From: Dyadobacter soli | GTDB taxonomy: Bacteria; Bacteroidota; Bacteroidia; Cytophagales; Spirosomataceae | DNA length: 64,000 nt | Assembly (NCBI RefSeq): GCF_900101885.1 | Contig: NZ_FNAN01000008.1 | Coordinates: 1-64,000, forward strand | Direction: 5' to 3' | Shown: one piece after another, positions 54,290-63,459 of the stretch | How positions within the stretch are numbered: position 1 is the stretch's first letter | Layout of the letters: every line of letters starts with the position of its first letter | Position numbers and translations under genes: made by a program | The notes under the pieces: generated by a model | Told to the model about the DNA's origin: nothing | What the model saw: only the letters and a program-made list of their open reading frames with translations | The model's database searches: none

Positions 54290-55111
54290 TTACACGGCTA
54301 CCGGCGCCTTGATACCCGGCCATGGGTTGTAATTCACGAGCTCGAAATCCTCGAATTTGAAGTCCAGCACGTTTTTCACATCCGGGTTCAGCACCATTTG
54401 CGGCAATGCGCGCGGCTCGCGGCTGAGCTGCGTTTCTACCTGTTCCAGATGGTTGAGGTAAATGTGGGTATCACCGCCAGTCCATACGAAATCACCCAGG
54501 TCAAGGTCGCATTCGCGGGCGATCATCATCGTGAGCAATGCGTAGCTGGCAATGTTGAATGGTACCCCCAGGAACACATCCGCGCTGCGCTGGTAGAGCT
54601 GGCACGATAGCTTGCCCTTCGTTTCGCCGGCATCGGTATCGGGCGGCGCCACGTAAAACTGGAACAATGCATGGCACGGGTGCAGCTTCATTTGCGGCAG
54701 CTCCGAAGGGTTCCAGGCCGAAACGATAATGCGGCGCGAGTCGGGCGAATTTTTTAATTGCTTCAAAACTTCCTGCAACTGGTCCACCGACTTCCCGTCG
54801 GCGCCTTCCCAGCTCCGCCATTGCTTGCCGTAAACGGGCCCCAAGTCGCCGTTTTCGTCGGCCCATTCGTCCCATATCGACACGCCATGTTCTTTCAGAT
54901 AACCGATGTTGGTATCGCCCTGCAAAAACCACAACAGCTCGTGAATGATCGATTTGGTGTGCACTTTCTTGGTCGTTACCAGCGGAAAGCCCTTTTTAAG
55001 GTCGAAACGCATTTGGTAGCCGAACACGCTGATCGTGCCGGTGCCGGTCCTGTCGGTTTTCCTGACGCCCTCTTTCAGAATGTGGCGCAGCAGGTCGTGG
55101 TATTGTTGCAT
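54290..55111 (-). CDS. thyA: Thymidylate synthase
   Basis: The 273-residue enzyme methylates dUMP to dTMP using methylenetetrahydrofolate. It shows [53 protein letters not shown], the catalytic Cys in [33 protein letters not shown] and [20 protein letters not shown]. Complete and of normal length. The thyA partner gene for dihydrofolate reductase is not in the window. It follows the OsmC gene by 8 bp. Confidence 0.97.
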   Translation of the reverse strand: MQQYHDLLRHILKEGVRKTDRTGTGTISVFGYQMRFDLKKGFPLVTTKKVHTKSIIHELLWFLQGDTNIGYLKEHGVSIWDEWADENGDLGPVYGKQWRSWEGADGKSVDQLQEVLKQLKNSPDSRRIIVSAWNPSELPQMKLHPCHALFQFYVAPPDTDAGETKGKLSCQLYQRSADVFLGVPFNIASYALLTMMIARECDLDLGDFVWTGGDTHIYLNHLEQVETQLSREPRALPQMVLNPDVKNVLDFKFEDFELVNYNPWPGIKAPVAV

Positions 55112-55119
55112 GATTTTAT

Positions 55120-55548
55120 TTAAACAGTCGCGATTTCAACGTCGTAAGTAATGGTCGCCAGCGCTTCCAGCTGGGCCGTCGCCGAGCAATATTTCTCCAT
55201 CGAAAGGCCGATCGCACGTTGGATCTTGGACTCATCGAGGTTGTTACCTGCAAATTTGAATGTCAAATGGATCTTCCGGAACGGCTTGCGCTGCGTGTCG
55301 GGCTCCTGCTCGCGGTCGCCATCGGCGATAATGCGGAAATCGGTGATCTCCTGGCGCTGCTTTTTGAGAATGAGCACCACGTCGATGGCACTGCAACTGG
55401 CGAGGCCCATCAGCAACAGTTCCATCGGCCTCACGCCGAGGTTTTGGCCGCCGATTTCAGGCGAGCCGTCGGTATGTACTTTTACTTCGGAGGAACCGGT
55501 GCCTTCGAAATGGAAGGCGTCATCTACGCGGACTAGTTCTACTTTCAT
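55120..55548 (-). CDS. OsmC family protein
   Basis: The 142-residue protein has the OsmC/Ohr fold. The peroxidatic Cys lies in [20 protein letters not shown]; the second Cys of the Ohr type is not at its usual VCPY site but in [19 protein letters not shown], and [14 protein letters not shown] contributes to the active site. It probably reduces organic peroxides or is a related thiol-dependent protein. It is the first gene of a three-gene minus-strand unit with thyA and the channel gene. Confidence 0.87.
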   Translation of the reverse strand: MKVELVRVDDAFHFEGTGSSEVKVHTDGSPEIGGQNLGVRPMELLLMGLASCSAIDVVLILKKQRQEITDFRIIADGDREQEPDTQRKPFRKIHLTFKFAGNNLDESKIQRAIGLSMEKYCSATAQLEALATITYDVEIATV

Positions 55549-55669
55549 GATGGTTACTTTCTGTCTTTATGGTGCGAAGCTCTTGCTTCGTGCCCACTAT
55601 TCGGAGGCCTCTGGCCGACATGCCAACCGGCACGTATAATCTCTTAAGCTTTTAACCCCGGCCAAAGTT

Positions 55670-55677
55670 CAAATATA
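55670..55677 (-). promoter_or_regulatory. Candidate -7 promoter box of the OsmC-thyA-channel unit
   Basis: The minus strand reads TATATTTG (TAnnTTTG), about 120 bp upstream of the ATG at 55548. The intervening leader holds a GAAGC/GCTTC hairpin near 55578-55591. The rest of the 55549-55827 gap shows no gene. Confidence 0.35.
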
Positions 55678-55827
55678 ATCGATCGGTCTCGAAAGGGCTA
55701 AGTCGGCGTGCAATTTCACGAAGAATAGCCTTATCTTCGGGTGCAGAAATCCAGCCTGCACGCGGCGGTCATGCACACAGTGGCATAAGTATTTTGAAGA
55801 AAACCACACAACCAAACACGCAACACC

Positions 55828-56064
55828 ATGTGGCAGGAAGAAGATAACAAACTCAAAAAAAGCTTTTCGTTCAAGGATTTCCGCGCAGCTTTTGCTTTTA
55901 TGACCAAAGTGGCCGATGTTGTGAACGAAATGGACCATCATCCCTACTGGGCGAATATGTACAACAAGGTCAGTTTTGAATTGAATACCCATGATGCCGG
56001 CGACACCGTAACCGAAAAAGACCACAAGCTGGCCGCGGCGATCGACCGGATTTATAACGCATGA
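55828..56064 (+). CDS. Pterin-4a-carbinolamine dehydratase-like protein
   Basis: A 78-residue protein with the PCD/DCoH signature: [20 protein letters not shown], then [19 protein letters not shown] with the paired His and Trp of the active site, and [15 protein letters not shown]. It dehydrates 4a-hydroxytetrahydrobiopterin in the cycle of aromatic amino acid hydroxylases; no hydroxylase gene is visible here. Shorter than typical PhhB (about 100-118), mainly at the N-terminus. The stop overlaps the rsmI start (ATGA). Confidence 0.9.
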   Translation: MWQEEDNKLKKSFSFKDFRAAFAFMTKVADVVNEMDHHPYWANMYNKVSFELNTHDAGDTVTEKDHKLAAAIDRIYNA

Positions 56065-56765
56065 AACTTTACATAGTACCCACGCCGATCGGCAACCTCG
56101 AAGACATTACATTAAGGGCTATCAACGTGCTGAAAAGCGTTGACGCTATTTTGGCAGAAGATACCCGCACCTCGGGCAACCTGCTGAAACACCTGGGCAT
56201 TTCGAAGCCTTTGCACAGCTATCACATTCATAACGAGCACCAGACCGTCGCACGCGTAGTGGAACGCATCCGCAAGGGCGAGACGCTCGCGCTCGTATCC
56301 GACGCCGGTACTCCCGCCGTCTCAGACCCGGGCTTCCTGCTCGTGCGCGCGTGCATACGTGAGGGCGTACCCGTGGAATGCCTGCCCGGGCCTACCGCAT
56401 TCGTGCCCGCGCTCGTCAATTCCGGCCTGCCCAGCGACCGGTTTACATTCGAAGGATTTTTACCGCATAAGAAAGGACGGCAAACGCGCTTGCAAAACCT
56501 CGCCAGCGAAGAGCGGACGATGATTTTCTACGAATCGCCGCACCGGCTTGTGAAAGCATTGCAGCAGTTCGCCGAGCATTTCGGGGCCGACAGGCAGGTT
56601 TGTGTTTCGAGGGAATTGAGTAAGATGTTTGAGGAAAATGTGCGCGGCACTGTCACCGAAGTGATTGCACATTTCGGCGACAAACCTGTAAAAGGCGAAA
56701 TTGTGATCGTAGTGGCTGGCAAGGCCGATGAAAAGAAAAAATCGAATGACGAAGATGAGGATTGA
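56061..56765 (+). CDS. rsmI: 16S rRNA (cytidine(1402)-2'-O)-methyltransferase
   Basis: The 234-residue SAM-dependent enzyme methylates the 2'-O of C1402 in 16S rRNA. It has [95 protein letters not shown] and [12 protein letters not shown], all classic for RsmI. It lacks the C-terminal extension of some homologues and ends in an acidic tail (SNDEDED). The start overlaps the dehydratase stop by 4 bp. Confidence 0.96.
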   Translation: MKLYIVPTPIGNLEDITLRAINVLKSVDAILAEDTRTSGNLLKHLGISKPLHSYHIHNEHQTVARVVERIRKGETLALVSDAGTPAVSDPGFLLVRACIREGVPVECLPGPTAFVPALVNSGLPSDRFTFEGFLPHKKGRQTRLQNLASEERTMIFYESPHRLVKALQQFAEHFGADRQVCVSRELSKMFEENVRGTVTEVIAHFGDKPVKGEIVIVVAGKADEKKKSNDEDED

Positions 56766-57984
56766 ACATTTAAGGTTAGTCACATTAATCTGCCTTTTGT
56801 GGCTGGCAGCGCCGCTTGTGTCGCGGGCGCAATTTGGTATCCTCAGTCCTTCGGCCAAAATAAGCCTCGTGACCGTGGCGCCGGGAACGGAGCTGTATTC
56901 CGGCTTCGGGCATAGCGTGCTTTGGGTGTACGACCCCATGACGGGCGTCGACCGGGCATTCAATTATGGTACTTTCCGTTTCGAGGAAGGTAATTTTTAT
57001 ATCAAATTTTTGAGGGGCACATTGCCTTATAGTATCTCCGTGTCGCCGCTCTCCTATCAGGTAGCGCATTACCAGGAAGAGAACCGCTCCATTTCCGAAC
57101 AGGTTTTAAATCTTTCAGTACCCCAAAAACAAAGACTCTACAACTTTCTCGAAAACAACTATCTACCCGAAAACCGGGAGTATCAATACAAATTTTTCTA
57201 CGACAACTGCGCCACCCGTATGACCGTCGCATTGAAAGCGGCTATGGGCGACAGCCTCATTTATAATGGTTATACCAAAGAAAAACTGAGCTTCCGCCAG
57301 TGGATCGACCGGTACGCATTCAAGCAGAACCCCTGGGCGGATTTTGGCATGGATTTGGCCATAGGCGCGCCATCCGACGAAATCGCGACACCCGAGCAAG
57401 CCACTTTTCTCCCCGATAACCTCGCCACGGCATTTACAGATGCGAAAGTAAAAACGGCGACAGGCACCGCGCCGCTGGTTTCAGAAACCCGCGAAATTTT
57501 CAAAGCAGCGCCATTCCCGCCGCCTACCCCGTTTACACCCACGGTTGTTTTCTGGTCGCTGGCGATCCTGACGCTGGCAATCACCTACTGGCAAATCCGT
57601 ACCGAACGGATCAATTTCGTGTTTGATAAAGTGCTTTTCGGCATTGCGGGCCTGTCTGGCTGGATTTTACTGGGGCTCTGGTTCGGGACGAACCACGGCG
57701 TTACGAGCTGGAATTACGACGTACTCTGGGCATTTCCGCTGTGGATGCCGTTGATTTTCGCCCTTTCGAAAACCAAAAAGCCCTCTTGGTTTCAGTATTT
57801 GTTGATTTTTTATGCATTTCTGCTACTTTGCGCAACGGGCAATCTGGCGAAACACAATCTGGTGCTGATACCCATCCTGGCGATGCTGATCATCAGGGTT
57901 TACTATATTAACAATTCACTATCAAAAATTCCCCAAAAGGAAATTGCGTATGGATCTGGAGTTGCTGACACAAAAAACCATTGA
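56755..57984 (+). CDS. DUF4105 family exported membrane protein
   Basis: The protein has 409 aa from the ATG at 56755, giving the signal peptide LVTLICLLWLAAPLVSRAQ; an in-frame ATG at 56728 would overlap rsmI by 38 bp. The N-terminal DUF4105 domain shows ISLVTVAPGTELYSGFGHSV, AFNYGTFRFEEGNFYIKFLR and YKFFYDNCATRMTVALKAAM, with conserved His and Cys as in papain-like families. After about residue 265 there are four to five membrane helices. It overlaps the inositol monophosphatase gene by about 35 bp. Function unknown. Confidence 0.85.
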   Translation: MRIEHLRLVTLICLLWLAAPLVSRAQFGILSPSAKISLVTVAPGTELYSGFGHSVLWVYDPMTGVDRAFNYGTFRFEEGNFYIKFLRGTLPYSISVSPLSYQVAHYQEENRSISEQVLNLSVPQKQRLYNFLENNYLPENREYQYKFFYDNCATRMTVALKAAMGDSLIYNGYTKEKLSFRQWIDRYAFKQNPWADFGMDLAIGAPSDEIATPEQATFLPDNLATAFTDAKVKTATGTAPLVSETREIFKAAPFPPPTPFTPTVVFWSLAILTLAITYWQIRTERINFVFDKVLFGIAGLSGWILLGLWFGTNHGVTSWNYDVLWAFPLWMPLIFALSKTKKPSWFQYLLIFYAFLLLCATGNLAKHNLVLIPILAMLIIRVYYINNSLSKIPQKEIAYGSGVADTKNH

Positions 57985-58744
57985 AATAGTAAGGCAGGCG
58001 TCCTCATTTATCCAGCAGGAAGCGGCCCTTTTTTCTCGTGACAAAATCGAGTACAAAGACCTCAATAACCTGGTTTCCTACGTCGATAAGGAAGCCGAAA
58101 AACTGCTGGTAGCCGGTTTACAGGAACTTCTGCCCGAAGCCAGCTTCATTACCGAAGAAGGTACCACCGGCCAGGAGCCCGATCCCGAGGCATTGAACTG
58201 GATCATCGACCCGCTCGACGGTACCACCAACTTCATCCACGGCATTCCCGTGTATTGCGTGAGCGTAGGCCTGGCCCGTGGCAAAGAGCTGCTCGTAGGC
58301 GTGATCCACGAACCGAGCCTGAATGAAATGTTCTACGGCTGGCAAGGCGGTGGCGCGTGGTGCAATGGCAAGAACATTAAAATATCCACCGTACCGCAGC
58401 TCGCCGACGCCCTCATCGCGACCGGCTTCCCCTATTACCGCTTCGAGAAGCAGAAACGCTACATGTACATCCTCGAACTGCTCATGCAAAAAACGCACGG
58501 CATCCGCAGAATGGGCGCCGCAGCCGTGGACTTAGCCTATGTAGCAGCCGGCCGTTTCGACGGTTTTTACGAATACAACCTGAATTCCTGGGATATGGCC
58601 GCCGGAACGCTGCTCATCAAAGAAGCAGGCGGCACGGTAACCGACTTCAATGGAGGCGATAATTACCTCTTCGGAGGCGACATCATCGCAGCCGCCCCGG
58701 GAGCACATCCGGAACTCGTGCAGGTGATCAGCGAAAATTTCTGA
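57950..58744 (+). CDS. Inositol monophosphatase family protein
   Basis: The 264-residue protein starts at the ATG at 57950 (a TTG lies 6 bp upstream). The Mg-dependent phosphatase motifs are complete: FITEEGTTG, WIIDPLDGTTNFIHGIPVYC and SWDMAAGTLLIKEAGGTV. It dephosphorylates inositol-1-phosphate or related sugar phosphates; CysQ-like 3'-phosphoadenosine phosphatase is a less likely alternative. The 5' end overlaps the DUF4105 gene. Confidence 0.92.
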   Translation: MDLELLTQKTIEIVRQASSFIQQEAALFSRDKIEYKDLNNLVSYVDKEAEKLLVAGLQELLPEASFITEEGTTGQEPDPEALNWIIDPLDGTTNFIHGIPVYCVSVGLARGKELLVGVIHEPSLNEMFYGWQGGGAWCNGKNIKISTVPQLADALIATGFPYYRFEKQKRYMYILELLMQKTHGIRRMGAAAVDLAYVAAGRFDGFYEYNLNSWDMAAGTLLIKEAGGTVTDFNGGDNYLFGGDIIAAAPGAHPELVQVISENF

Positions 58745-58754
58745 ACACATGCCA

Positions 58755-58840
58755 GGTCAGGAAATGGTCAAGAAATTGTCAAGTATAGTCAGGAAGTGGT
58801 CAAGGGTAGTCAGGAGTAGTCAGGGAATGATCATAAAATC
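58755..58840. repeat. Degenerate GTCAGG/GTCAAG direct repeats
   Basis: At least seven copies of GTCAGGA- or GTCAAGA-like units spaced by about 10-13 bp run through this stretch. Two inverted CCTGAC units follow at 58866-58880, so the RNA could fold back. No coding frame explains it. It lies between the inositol monophosphatase and BstA-like genes. Confidence 0.6.
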
Positions 58841-58887
58841 GATGACAGAACATCAAATTACAATACCTGACCACACCTGACAATACA

Positions 58888-58923
58888 CATTCACTCATTC
58901 ACCCATTCACTCATTCACTCATT
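58888..58923. repeat. Octanucleotide tandem repeat (CATTCACT, 4.5 copies)
   Basis: CATTCACT is repeated four and a half times with one C for T change, ending about 9 bp before the ATG at 58932. At this position, changes in copy number would alter the leader of the BstA-like gene. Confidence 0.85.
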
Positions 58924-58931
58924 AAAGCGCC

Positions 58932-59468
58932 ATGAACCTGAACGAACTCCAATACCCCATCGGCGAATTCCAATCTCAGGAAAGCTACACTCCTTCCGAG
59001 ATCAAATCGAATATTCAGATTATCAGCGCATTGCCCTCCAAGTTTATCAACCTGCTGGGCAATTGGGATGATCACCGACTGGATACGCCCTACCGCCCGG
59101 ATGGCTGGACCGTGCGACAGCTGATCCATCACGTCGCCGATAGCCATATCAATGCCTACACGCGTTGCAGGCTGGCGATGACGGAGGATAACCCGACGAT
59201 CAAACCTTACGAGGAGCAGTTATGGGCCGAATTACCGGATGCGAAAACGGCGCAGGTCGAATTGTCGCTGCAACTGATCCGATACGTGCATTTGCGATGG
59301 GTACTATTGCTGAATTCTTTGGACGAAAACGACCTTGCCCGCACCTATTTCCACCCCGGATCACAAAAATCATATCGTCTGGACGAAGTGATCGCGAATT
59401 ACGCATGGCACAGCGAGCACCATTACCAGCATGCATTCCGGCTTGCTCAACGGAACAATTGGCAGTAA
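58932..59468 (+). CDS. YfiT/BstA-type bacillithiol transferase (DinB family)
   Basis: The 178-residue DinB four-helix protein begins LQYPIGEFQSQESYTPSEI, the YfiT/BstA N-terminus. It has the metal ligands His66/His67 region in WTVRQLIHHVADSHINAYTR and two later His in ANYAWHSEHHYQHAFRL. BstA conjugates bacillithiol to electrophiles; bacillithiol-type thiols are known in Bacteroidota. No bshABC gene lies in the window, so the thiol is inferred. A small FeoB-associated peptide gene follows 17 bp later. Confidence 0.88.
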   Translation: MNLNELQYPIGEFQSQESYTPSEIKSNIQIISALPSKFINLLGNWDDHRLDTPYRPDGWTVRQLIHHVADSHINAYTRCRLAMTEDNPTIKPYEEQLWAELPDAKTAQVELSLQLIRYVHLRWVLLLNSLDENDLARTYFHPGSQKSYRLDEVIANYAWHSEHHYQHAFRLAQRNNWQ

Positions 59469-59485
59469 AATACGGTTAACCGATC

Positions 59486-59641
59486 ATGGAGCAGCAAATC
59501 ATCATCTGGGCACTATTCCTCGTCGCGGCCGGCTACATGGGCTGGCGCATCTGGAAATCATTCGACCGGCGCAACACCGGCGGATGTGCCAAAGGGTGCG
59601 GTTGCGCTGCCGACAAAGTGAGTTCGGTTAAAATCAAATAA
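59486..59641 (+). CDS. FeoB-associated Cys-rich membrane peptide
   Basis: A 51-residue ORF: one membrane helix (IIIWALFLVAAGYMGWRIW), a basic patch (KSFDRRN) and a Cys cluster (GGCAKGCGCAADK). This matches the FeoB-associated Cys-rich family, usually encoded beside ferrous iron transporters. No feoA/feoB gene is in the window. A good terminator follows the stop by 21 bp, supporting that it is a real last gene of the unit. Confidence 0.82.
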   Translation: MEQQIIIWALFLVAAGYMGWRIWKSFDRRNTGGCAKGCGCAADKVSSVKIK

Positions 59642-59662
59642 TATACCCGTTCGCGAGAATGC

Positions 59663-59686
59663 AAAAGGCCCCAACCGGGGCCTTTT
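59663..59686. terminator. Bidirectional rho-independent terminator between the FeoB-associated gene and acs
   Basis: AAAAGGCCCC and GGGGCCTTTT form a perfect 10-bp stem around AACC, with A/T-rich flanks on both sides. It serves the two convergent genes. Confidence 0.92.
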
Positions 59687-59709
59687 GACTTATATTCAAG
59701 TATCAAGTT

Positions 59710-61599
59710 CTACAACTTCCCTTCCTTAATCTCTTCCACAACCGCAGGATCGAGCAAGGTTGAGGTATCTCCCAAATTACTCACATCACCCTCGGAAATC
59801 TTGCGCAAAATGCGGCGCATGATCTTGCCTGAACGTGTTTTTGGCAAACCGGTTACGAACTGTACCTTATCAGGCTTCGCAATGGGCCCGATAATTCGGG
59901 AAACCGTGGCGGAAATATCCTTGCGGAACATTTCGGGGTCATCAGGCGTGTGCTCGGTGATCACGTAGGCGTAAATGCCCTGACCTTTGATGTCGTGCGG
60001 GTAACCGACTACGGCCGATTCCACCACGCCCAGGTGCATATTGATCGCATTCTCCACCTCCGCGGTGCCGATACGGTGGCCGGAAACGTTCAAAACGTCG
60101 TCCACGCGGCCGGTAATGCGGTAGTAGCCGTCTTCATCACGCAAACAACCGTCGCCGGTGAAATATTTGCCCGGGTAGGTCGAGAAGTAAGTCTGACGGC
60201 AACGCTCGTGGTCGCCGTAGGTGGTGCGGATAATGCCCGGCCACGGGAATTTAATGCAGAGATTACCGCTCACGCCGTTTCCTTCGATTTCCTGGCCGCT
60301 TTCATCCACCAGCACCGGCTGAATACCCGGCAATGGCAATGTGGCGAAAGTAGGCTTCTCCGGCGTAATGCCTGCGAGCGGCGAAATCATGATGCCGCCG
60401 TTTTCAGTCTGCCACCAGGTATCCACCAGCGGGCAATGGTCGCCGCCGATATTGGTTTTGTACCAATGCCATGCCTCTTCGTTGATAGGCTCCCCTACCG
60501 AACCCAGTTTTTTCAATGAAGAGAAATCATGCCCTTTGACATAATCCAAACCAAAGCCCATCAGCGAGCGGATGGCCGTAGGCGCGGTGTAAAGGATATT
60601 AACCTGATGTCTTTCAACAATTTTCCAGAAACGGCTGGCGTCCGGGTAGGTAGGCACGCCTTCGAATACCACGGTAGTAGCACCATAGCAAAGCGGGCCG
60701 TACACAATGTAGCTGTGCCCGGTGATCCAGCCAATGTCGGCGGTACAGAAATGCACCTCGCCCGGCTCGTATTGGAACACGTTCGCGAATGTGTAAGTCG
60801 CGTAAATCATGTAGCCGCCGCAGGTGTGCACCACACCTTTCGGCTTGCCCGTCGAGCCCGAAGTATAGAGGATGAAAAGCATATCCTCGGCGTCCATGGG
60901 TTCGGCGGGGCATACGGAGTTCACTTGTTTCACTTCGTCTTCCCACCACAGGTCACGCCCTTTGAGCATGTGTACCGGTGTGCGGGTACGAGTGAGCACG
61001 ATTACTTTTTTAACGGTCGAGCATTGTACCAATGCCTCGTCCACGGTATCCTTCATCGGGATCACCTTCGAGCCGCGGAATGCGCCGTCGGAGGTGATTA
61101 CCATCGAACATTCGGCGTCGTTGATACGGTCGGCGATGGATTTGGCCGAAAAGCCACCGAAAACCACCGAATGTACCGCGCCTATGCGTGCGCAGGCGAG
61201 CACGGCAATGGCCAGCTCGGGCACCATCGGCAGGTATATACAAACACGGTCGCCCTTTTGCACGCCGTGCTTTTTGAGCACATTGGCGAACCGGCAAACC
61301 TGTTCAAACAAAACATGGTAAGTGAGTGTCACCGCCTGATCCTCGGGGTTGTTAGGCTCCCAGATAATCGCGGGCTGATCGCCGCGTTCGGCCAGGTGAC
61401 GGTCGAGGGCATTTTCGGTGATGTTCATCACACCGCCTTCGAACCATTTGGTACGCGCTTCCTGGAAGTCCCAGCTCAGTACTTTCTTCCACGGTTTACG
61501 CCATTGAAACTGTTGGGCCACTTCCGCCCAGAAACCTTCGGGATCTTCTACACTTTGTTGGTAAGCAACCTTGTACTCTTCAAAGGTCTTAATTCTCAT
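59710..61599 (-). CDS. acs: Acetyl-coenzyme A synthetase
   Basis: The 629-residue AMP-forming ligase activates acetate to acetyl-CoA. It shows [20 protein letters not shown] (P-loop), [54 protein letters not shown] with [16 protein letters not shown], and the acetylation-site Lys in [17 protein letters not shown], which is known to control the enzyme by lysine acetylation in other bacteria. Complete and of normal length. No acetylase or deacetylase gene is adjacent. Confidence 0.97.
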   Translation of the reverse strand: MRIKTFEEYKVAYQQSVEDPEGFWAEVAQQFQWRKPWKKVLSWDFQEARTKWFEGGVMNITENALDRHLAERGDQPAIIWEPNNPEDQAVTLTYHVLFEQVCRFANVLKKHGVQKGDRVCIYLPMVPELAIAVLACARIGAVHSVVFGGFSAKSIADRINDAECSMVITSDGAFRGSKVIPMKDTVDEALVQCSTVKKVIVLTRTRTPVHMLKGRDLWWEDEVKQVNSVCPAEPMDAEDMLFILYTSGSTGKPKGVVHTCGGYMIYATYTFANVFQYEPGEVHFCTADIGWITGHSYIVYGPLCYGATTVVFEGVPTYPDASRFWKIVERHQVNILYTAPTAIRSLMGFGLDYVKGHDFSSLKKLGSVGEPINEEAWHWYKTNIGGDHCPLVDTWWQTENGGIMISPLAGITPEKPTFATLPLPGIQPVLVDESGQEIEGNGVSGNLCIKFPWPGIIRTTYGDHERCRQTYFSTYPGKYFTGDGCLRDEDGYYRITGRVDDVLNVSGHRIGTAEVENAINMHLGVVESAVVGYPHDIKGQGIYAYVITEHTPDDPEMFRKDISATVSRIIGPIAKPDKVQFVTGLPKTRSGKIMRRILRKISEGDVSNLGDTSTLLDPAVVEEIKEGKL

Positions 61600-61858
61600 G
61601 ATAAATAAAGGTTTTAACAGGAAATTTAGGATTTGACTGTGAAGTTATAATTTTCATTTGGTTAGTCCTACTTGCACAGAAACTGTATCCCAGACACTTG
61701 CAGGCCATTTTATTGATTATCAACCGATAGCAGAAGGTGAGCAATTGTTATCATTCTGATAATATTTCAAATTCTCCCCATAAAGCAGGCATTGTTGCCC
61801 ACCGTCGTACGCTACCGGCTAAAAAGATGTACTTTCGGCTTTCGAACTAGTTGAACGA

Positions 61859-63085
61859 ATGATCAAAGGGCAGGAAATAGCAGCAAACGGCAATGCGCAC
61901 GAGGGGTTGGCGGAAATAGAAATCGCATTCATCCGTGCGCATTTGTACGACAACCCCGGCGAGCTGATCCTGAAAGCGGGCAAGTTCAAGGGGCTCGATG
62001 TGAAGAAACTCGCGGCGCAAATCCAGTCACGGCAGAAGGCTTTGAAAAAGCTGCCCGAATGGTCGGCGAACGAAAAGCTGATTTTCCCGCCCGCATTGTC
62101 CGTGGAACAATGCTCTTCGGAAGCCACGGCGCATTACAAAGCCGGCATCGTTTCGGGAAATGCATTGATAGACGTCACCGGCGGCATGGGTATAGACTGC
62201 TATTACATGAGCCGGAGCTTCGCCGAAAGCCATTATTTCGAACAACAACCCGAAGTAGCGAGCACTGCCGCGTACAACTTCGCGCAGCTGGGCGCAACAC
62301 GCATACACGTACACGCGGGAGAATCGCTCAATGCATTACAAAACGGCCTCACTGCCGACTGGCTCTACGCCGACCCGGCCCGCCGCGACGCGAACAAGGA
62401 AAAAGTAGTGCGCCTCGCCGATTGTACGCCGGATGTAGCCGGAAATGCAACATTACTTTTAAATGCAGCCCCTAATATTTTAATCAAAACATCCCCCCTC
62501 CTCGACATCGACCTCGCTTCGAAGGAACTGCAAAAACTGAAAGAAGTACACGTAATGGGTTACGAGCAAGAATGCAAGGAACTACTCTTCGTGCTCGACC
62601 GCGAAATGCAGGACCCGAATTTTAAAATCAAAGTCCGCATTGTCGACGCAGCGGGCCAGCCCATTCACCAGCTCGATTTCGACCGGGAGGAAGAGCGCAA
62701 TGCATTGGTAAGTTATTCCAAACCGCTGGGCCATTTGTATGAACCACACGCCGCCGTACTGAAAGCGGGCGCATTCAAAACACTTTGTGCACGGTATAAT
62801 ATGCAGAAACTGGCCATTCACAGCCAGTTATACACGTCGGAAGAATGGATAAGCGATTTTCCGGGACGCAGTTTTAAGGTCGCAGCCGTTTGCAAGCCCG
62901 ATATCCGTGAGATTTCACAGCACATTCCCGGTGATAAGGCGAACATTACCACCCGCAATTTTCCAGCGAAGCCCGAAGAATTAAGGAAGAAGTGGAAATT
63001 AAAAGATGGTGGCGACCATTACCTGTTCGCCACCACCCTTGCCGATCAATCCAAAGTCGTGATCGTTTGCGTGAAACCTATTTGA
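61859..63085 (+). CDS. THUMP-like domain / class I SAM-dependent methyltransferase (PG_1098 family)
   Basis: The 408-residue protein has an N-terminal helical part (ELILKAGKFKGLDVKKLAAQ), a Rossmann-type SAM site LIDVTGGMGIDCYYMSRSFA, HYFEQQPEVASTAAYNFAQL, and the motif IV-like ADWLYADPARRDANKEKVV. The C-terminal ferredoxin-like THUMP domain (VAAVCKPDIREISQHIPGDK, ANITTRNFPAKPEELRKKWK) suggests RNA, probably tRNA, as substrate. Its gap from acs (61600-61858) shows no further gene. The 3' end overlaps the convergent ArsC-like gene by 8 bp. Confidence 0.87.
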   Translation: MIKGQEIAANGNAHEGLAEIEIAFIRAHLYDNPGELILKAGKFKGLDVKKLAAQIQSRQKALKKLPEWSANEKLIFPPALSVEQCSSEATAHYKAGIVSGNALIDVTGGMGIDCYYMSRSFAESHYFEQQPEVASTAAYNFAQLGATRIHVHAGESLNALQNGLTADWLYADPARRDANKEKVVRLADCTPDVAGNATLLLNAAPNILIKTSPLLDIDLASKELQKLKEVHVMGYEQECKELLFVLDREMQDPNFKIKVRIVDAAGQPIHQLDFDREEERNALVSYSKPLGHLYEPHAAVLKAGAFKTLCARYNMQKLAIHSQLYTSEEWISDFPGRSFKVAAVCKPDIREISQHIPGDKANITTRNFPAKPEELRKKWKLKDGGDHYLFATTLADQSKVVIVCVKPI

Positions 63086-63434
63086 GGTAGGTTTCTTCGT
63101 AGATTTTCTCGTTAAAGCCGAGCGTCAGCGCTTTACCGGTTTCGTCTTCTACTACCGGGCGTTTAATGGCCGTCGGGTTCGATGAGAGCAGTTTTGCAGC
63201 GGATTTTGCGTCGGTAACCTTTGCTTTTTCTTCGTCGCTGAGCTCCTTCCAGGTGGTGGAGGCTTTGTTCAAAACCTTGTCCCAGGGGAACTCGCTGAAC
63301 CAGCTGCTTACTTTCTCCGGGCTGATGCCGTCTTTTCTGTAATCGTAAAACTGGTACGCCACCTTGTTTTTGTCGAGCCAGGTGCGGGCTTTTTTAATGG
63401 TATCGCAATTCGGGATTCCGTAAAGGGTCAACAT
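63078..63434 (-). CDS. ArsC/Spx-like thioredoxin-fold protein
   Basis: The 118-residue thioredoxin-fold protein has a single active-site Cys in YGIPNCDTIKKARTWLDK, then VAYQFYDYRKDGISPEKV, LNKASTTWKELSDEE and the cis-Pro region AIKRPVVEDETGKALTLGF. It has no CxxC pair, so it is closest to YffB-type glutathione-linked reductases; a true arsenate reductase or Spx regulator is less likely. It lies 25 bp after the SDF symporter gene stop. Confidence 0.87.
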   Translation of the reverse strand: MLTLYGIPNCDTIKKARTWLDKNKVAYQFYDYRKDGISPEKVSSWFSEFPWDKVLNKASTTWKELSDEEKAKVTDAKSAAKLLSSNPTAIKRPVVEDETGKALTLGFNEKIYEETYLK

Positions 63435-63459
63435 AAAAATTTACTCTGAAAATGACTGT

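Noticed and set aside
55549..55827. A protein gene in the gap before the pterin dehydratase gene
   Set aside because: The only sizeable frame (minus, 55669-56025) is antisense to the conserved dehydratase gene. The gap holds a candidate promoter and small hairpins only.
60529..61608. 359-codon open frame antisense to acs
   Set aside because: acs is complete and highly conserved on the other strand; the antisense product shows no family motif.
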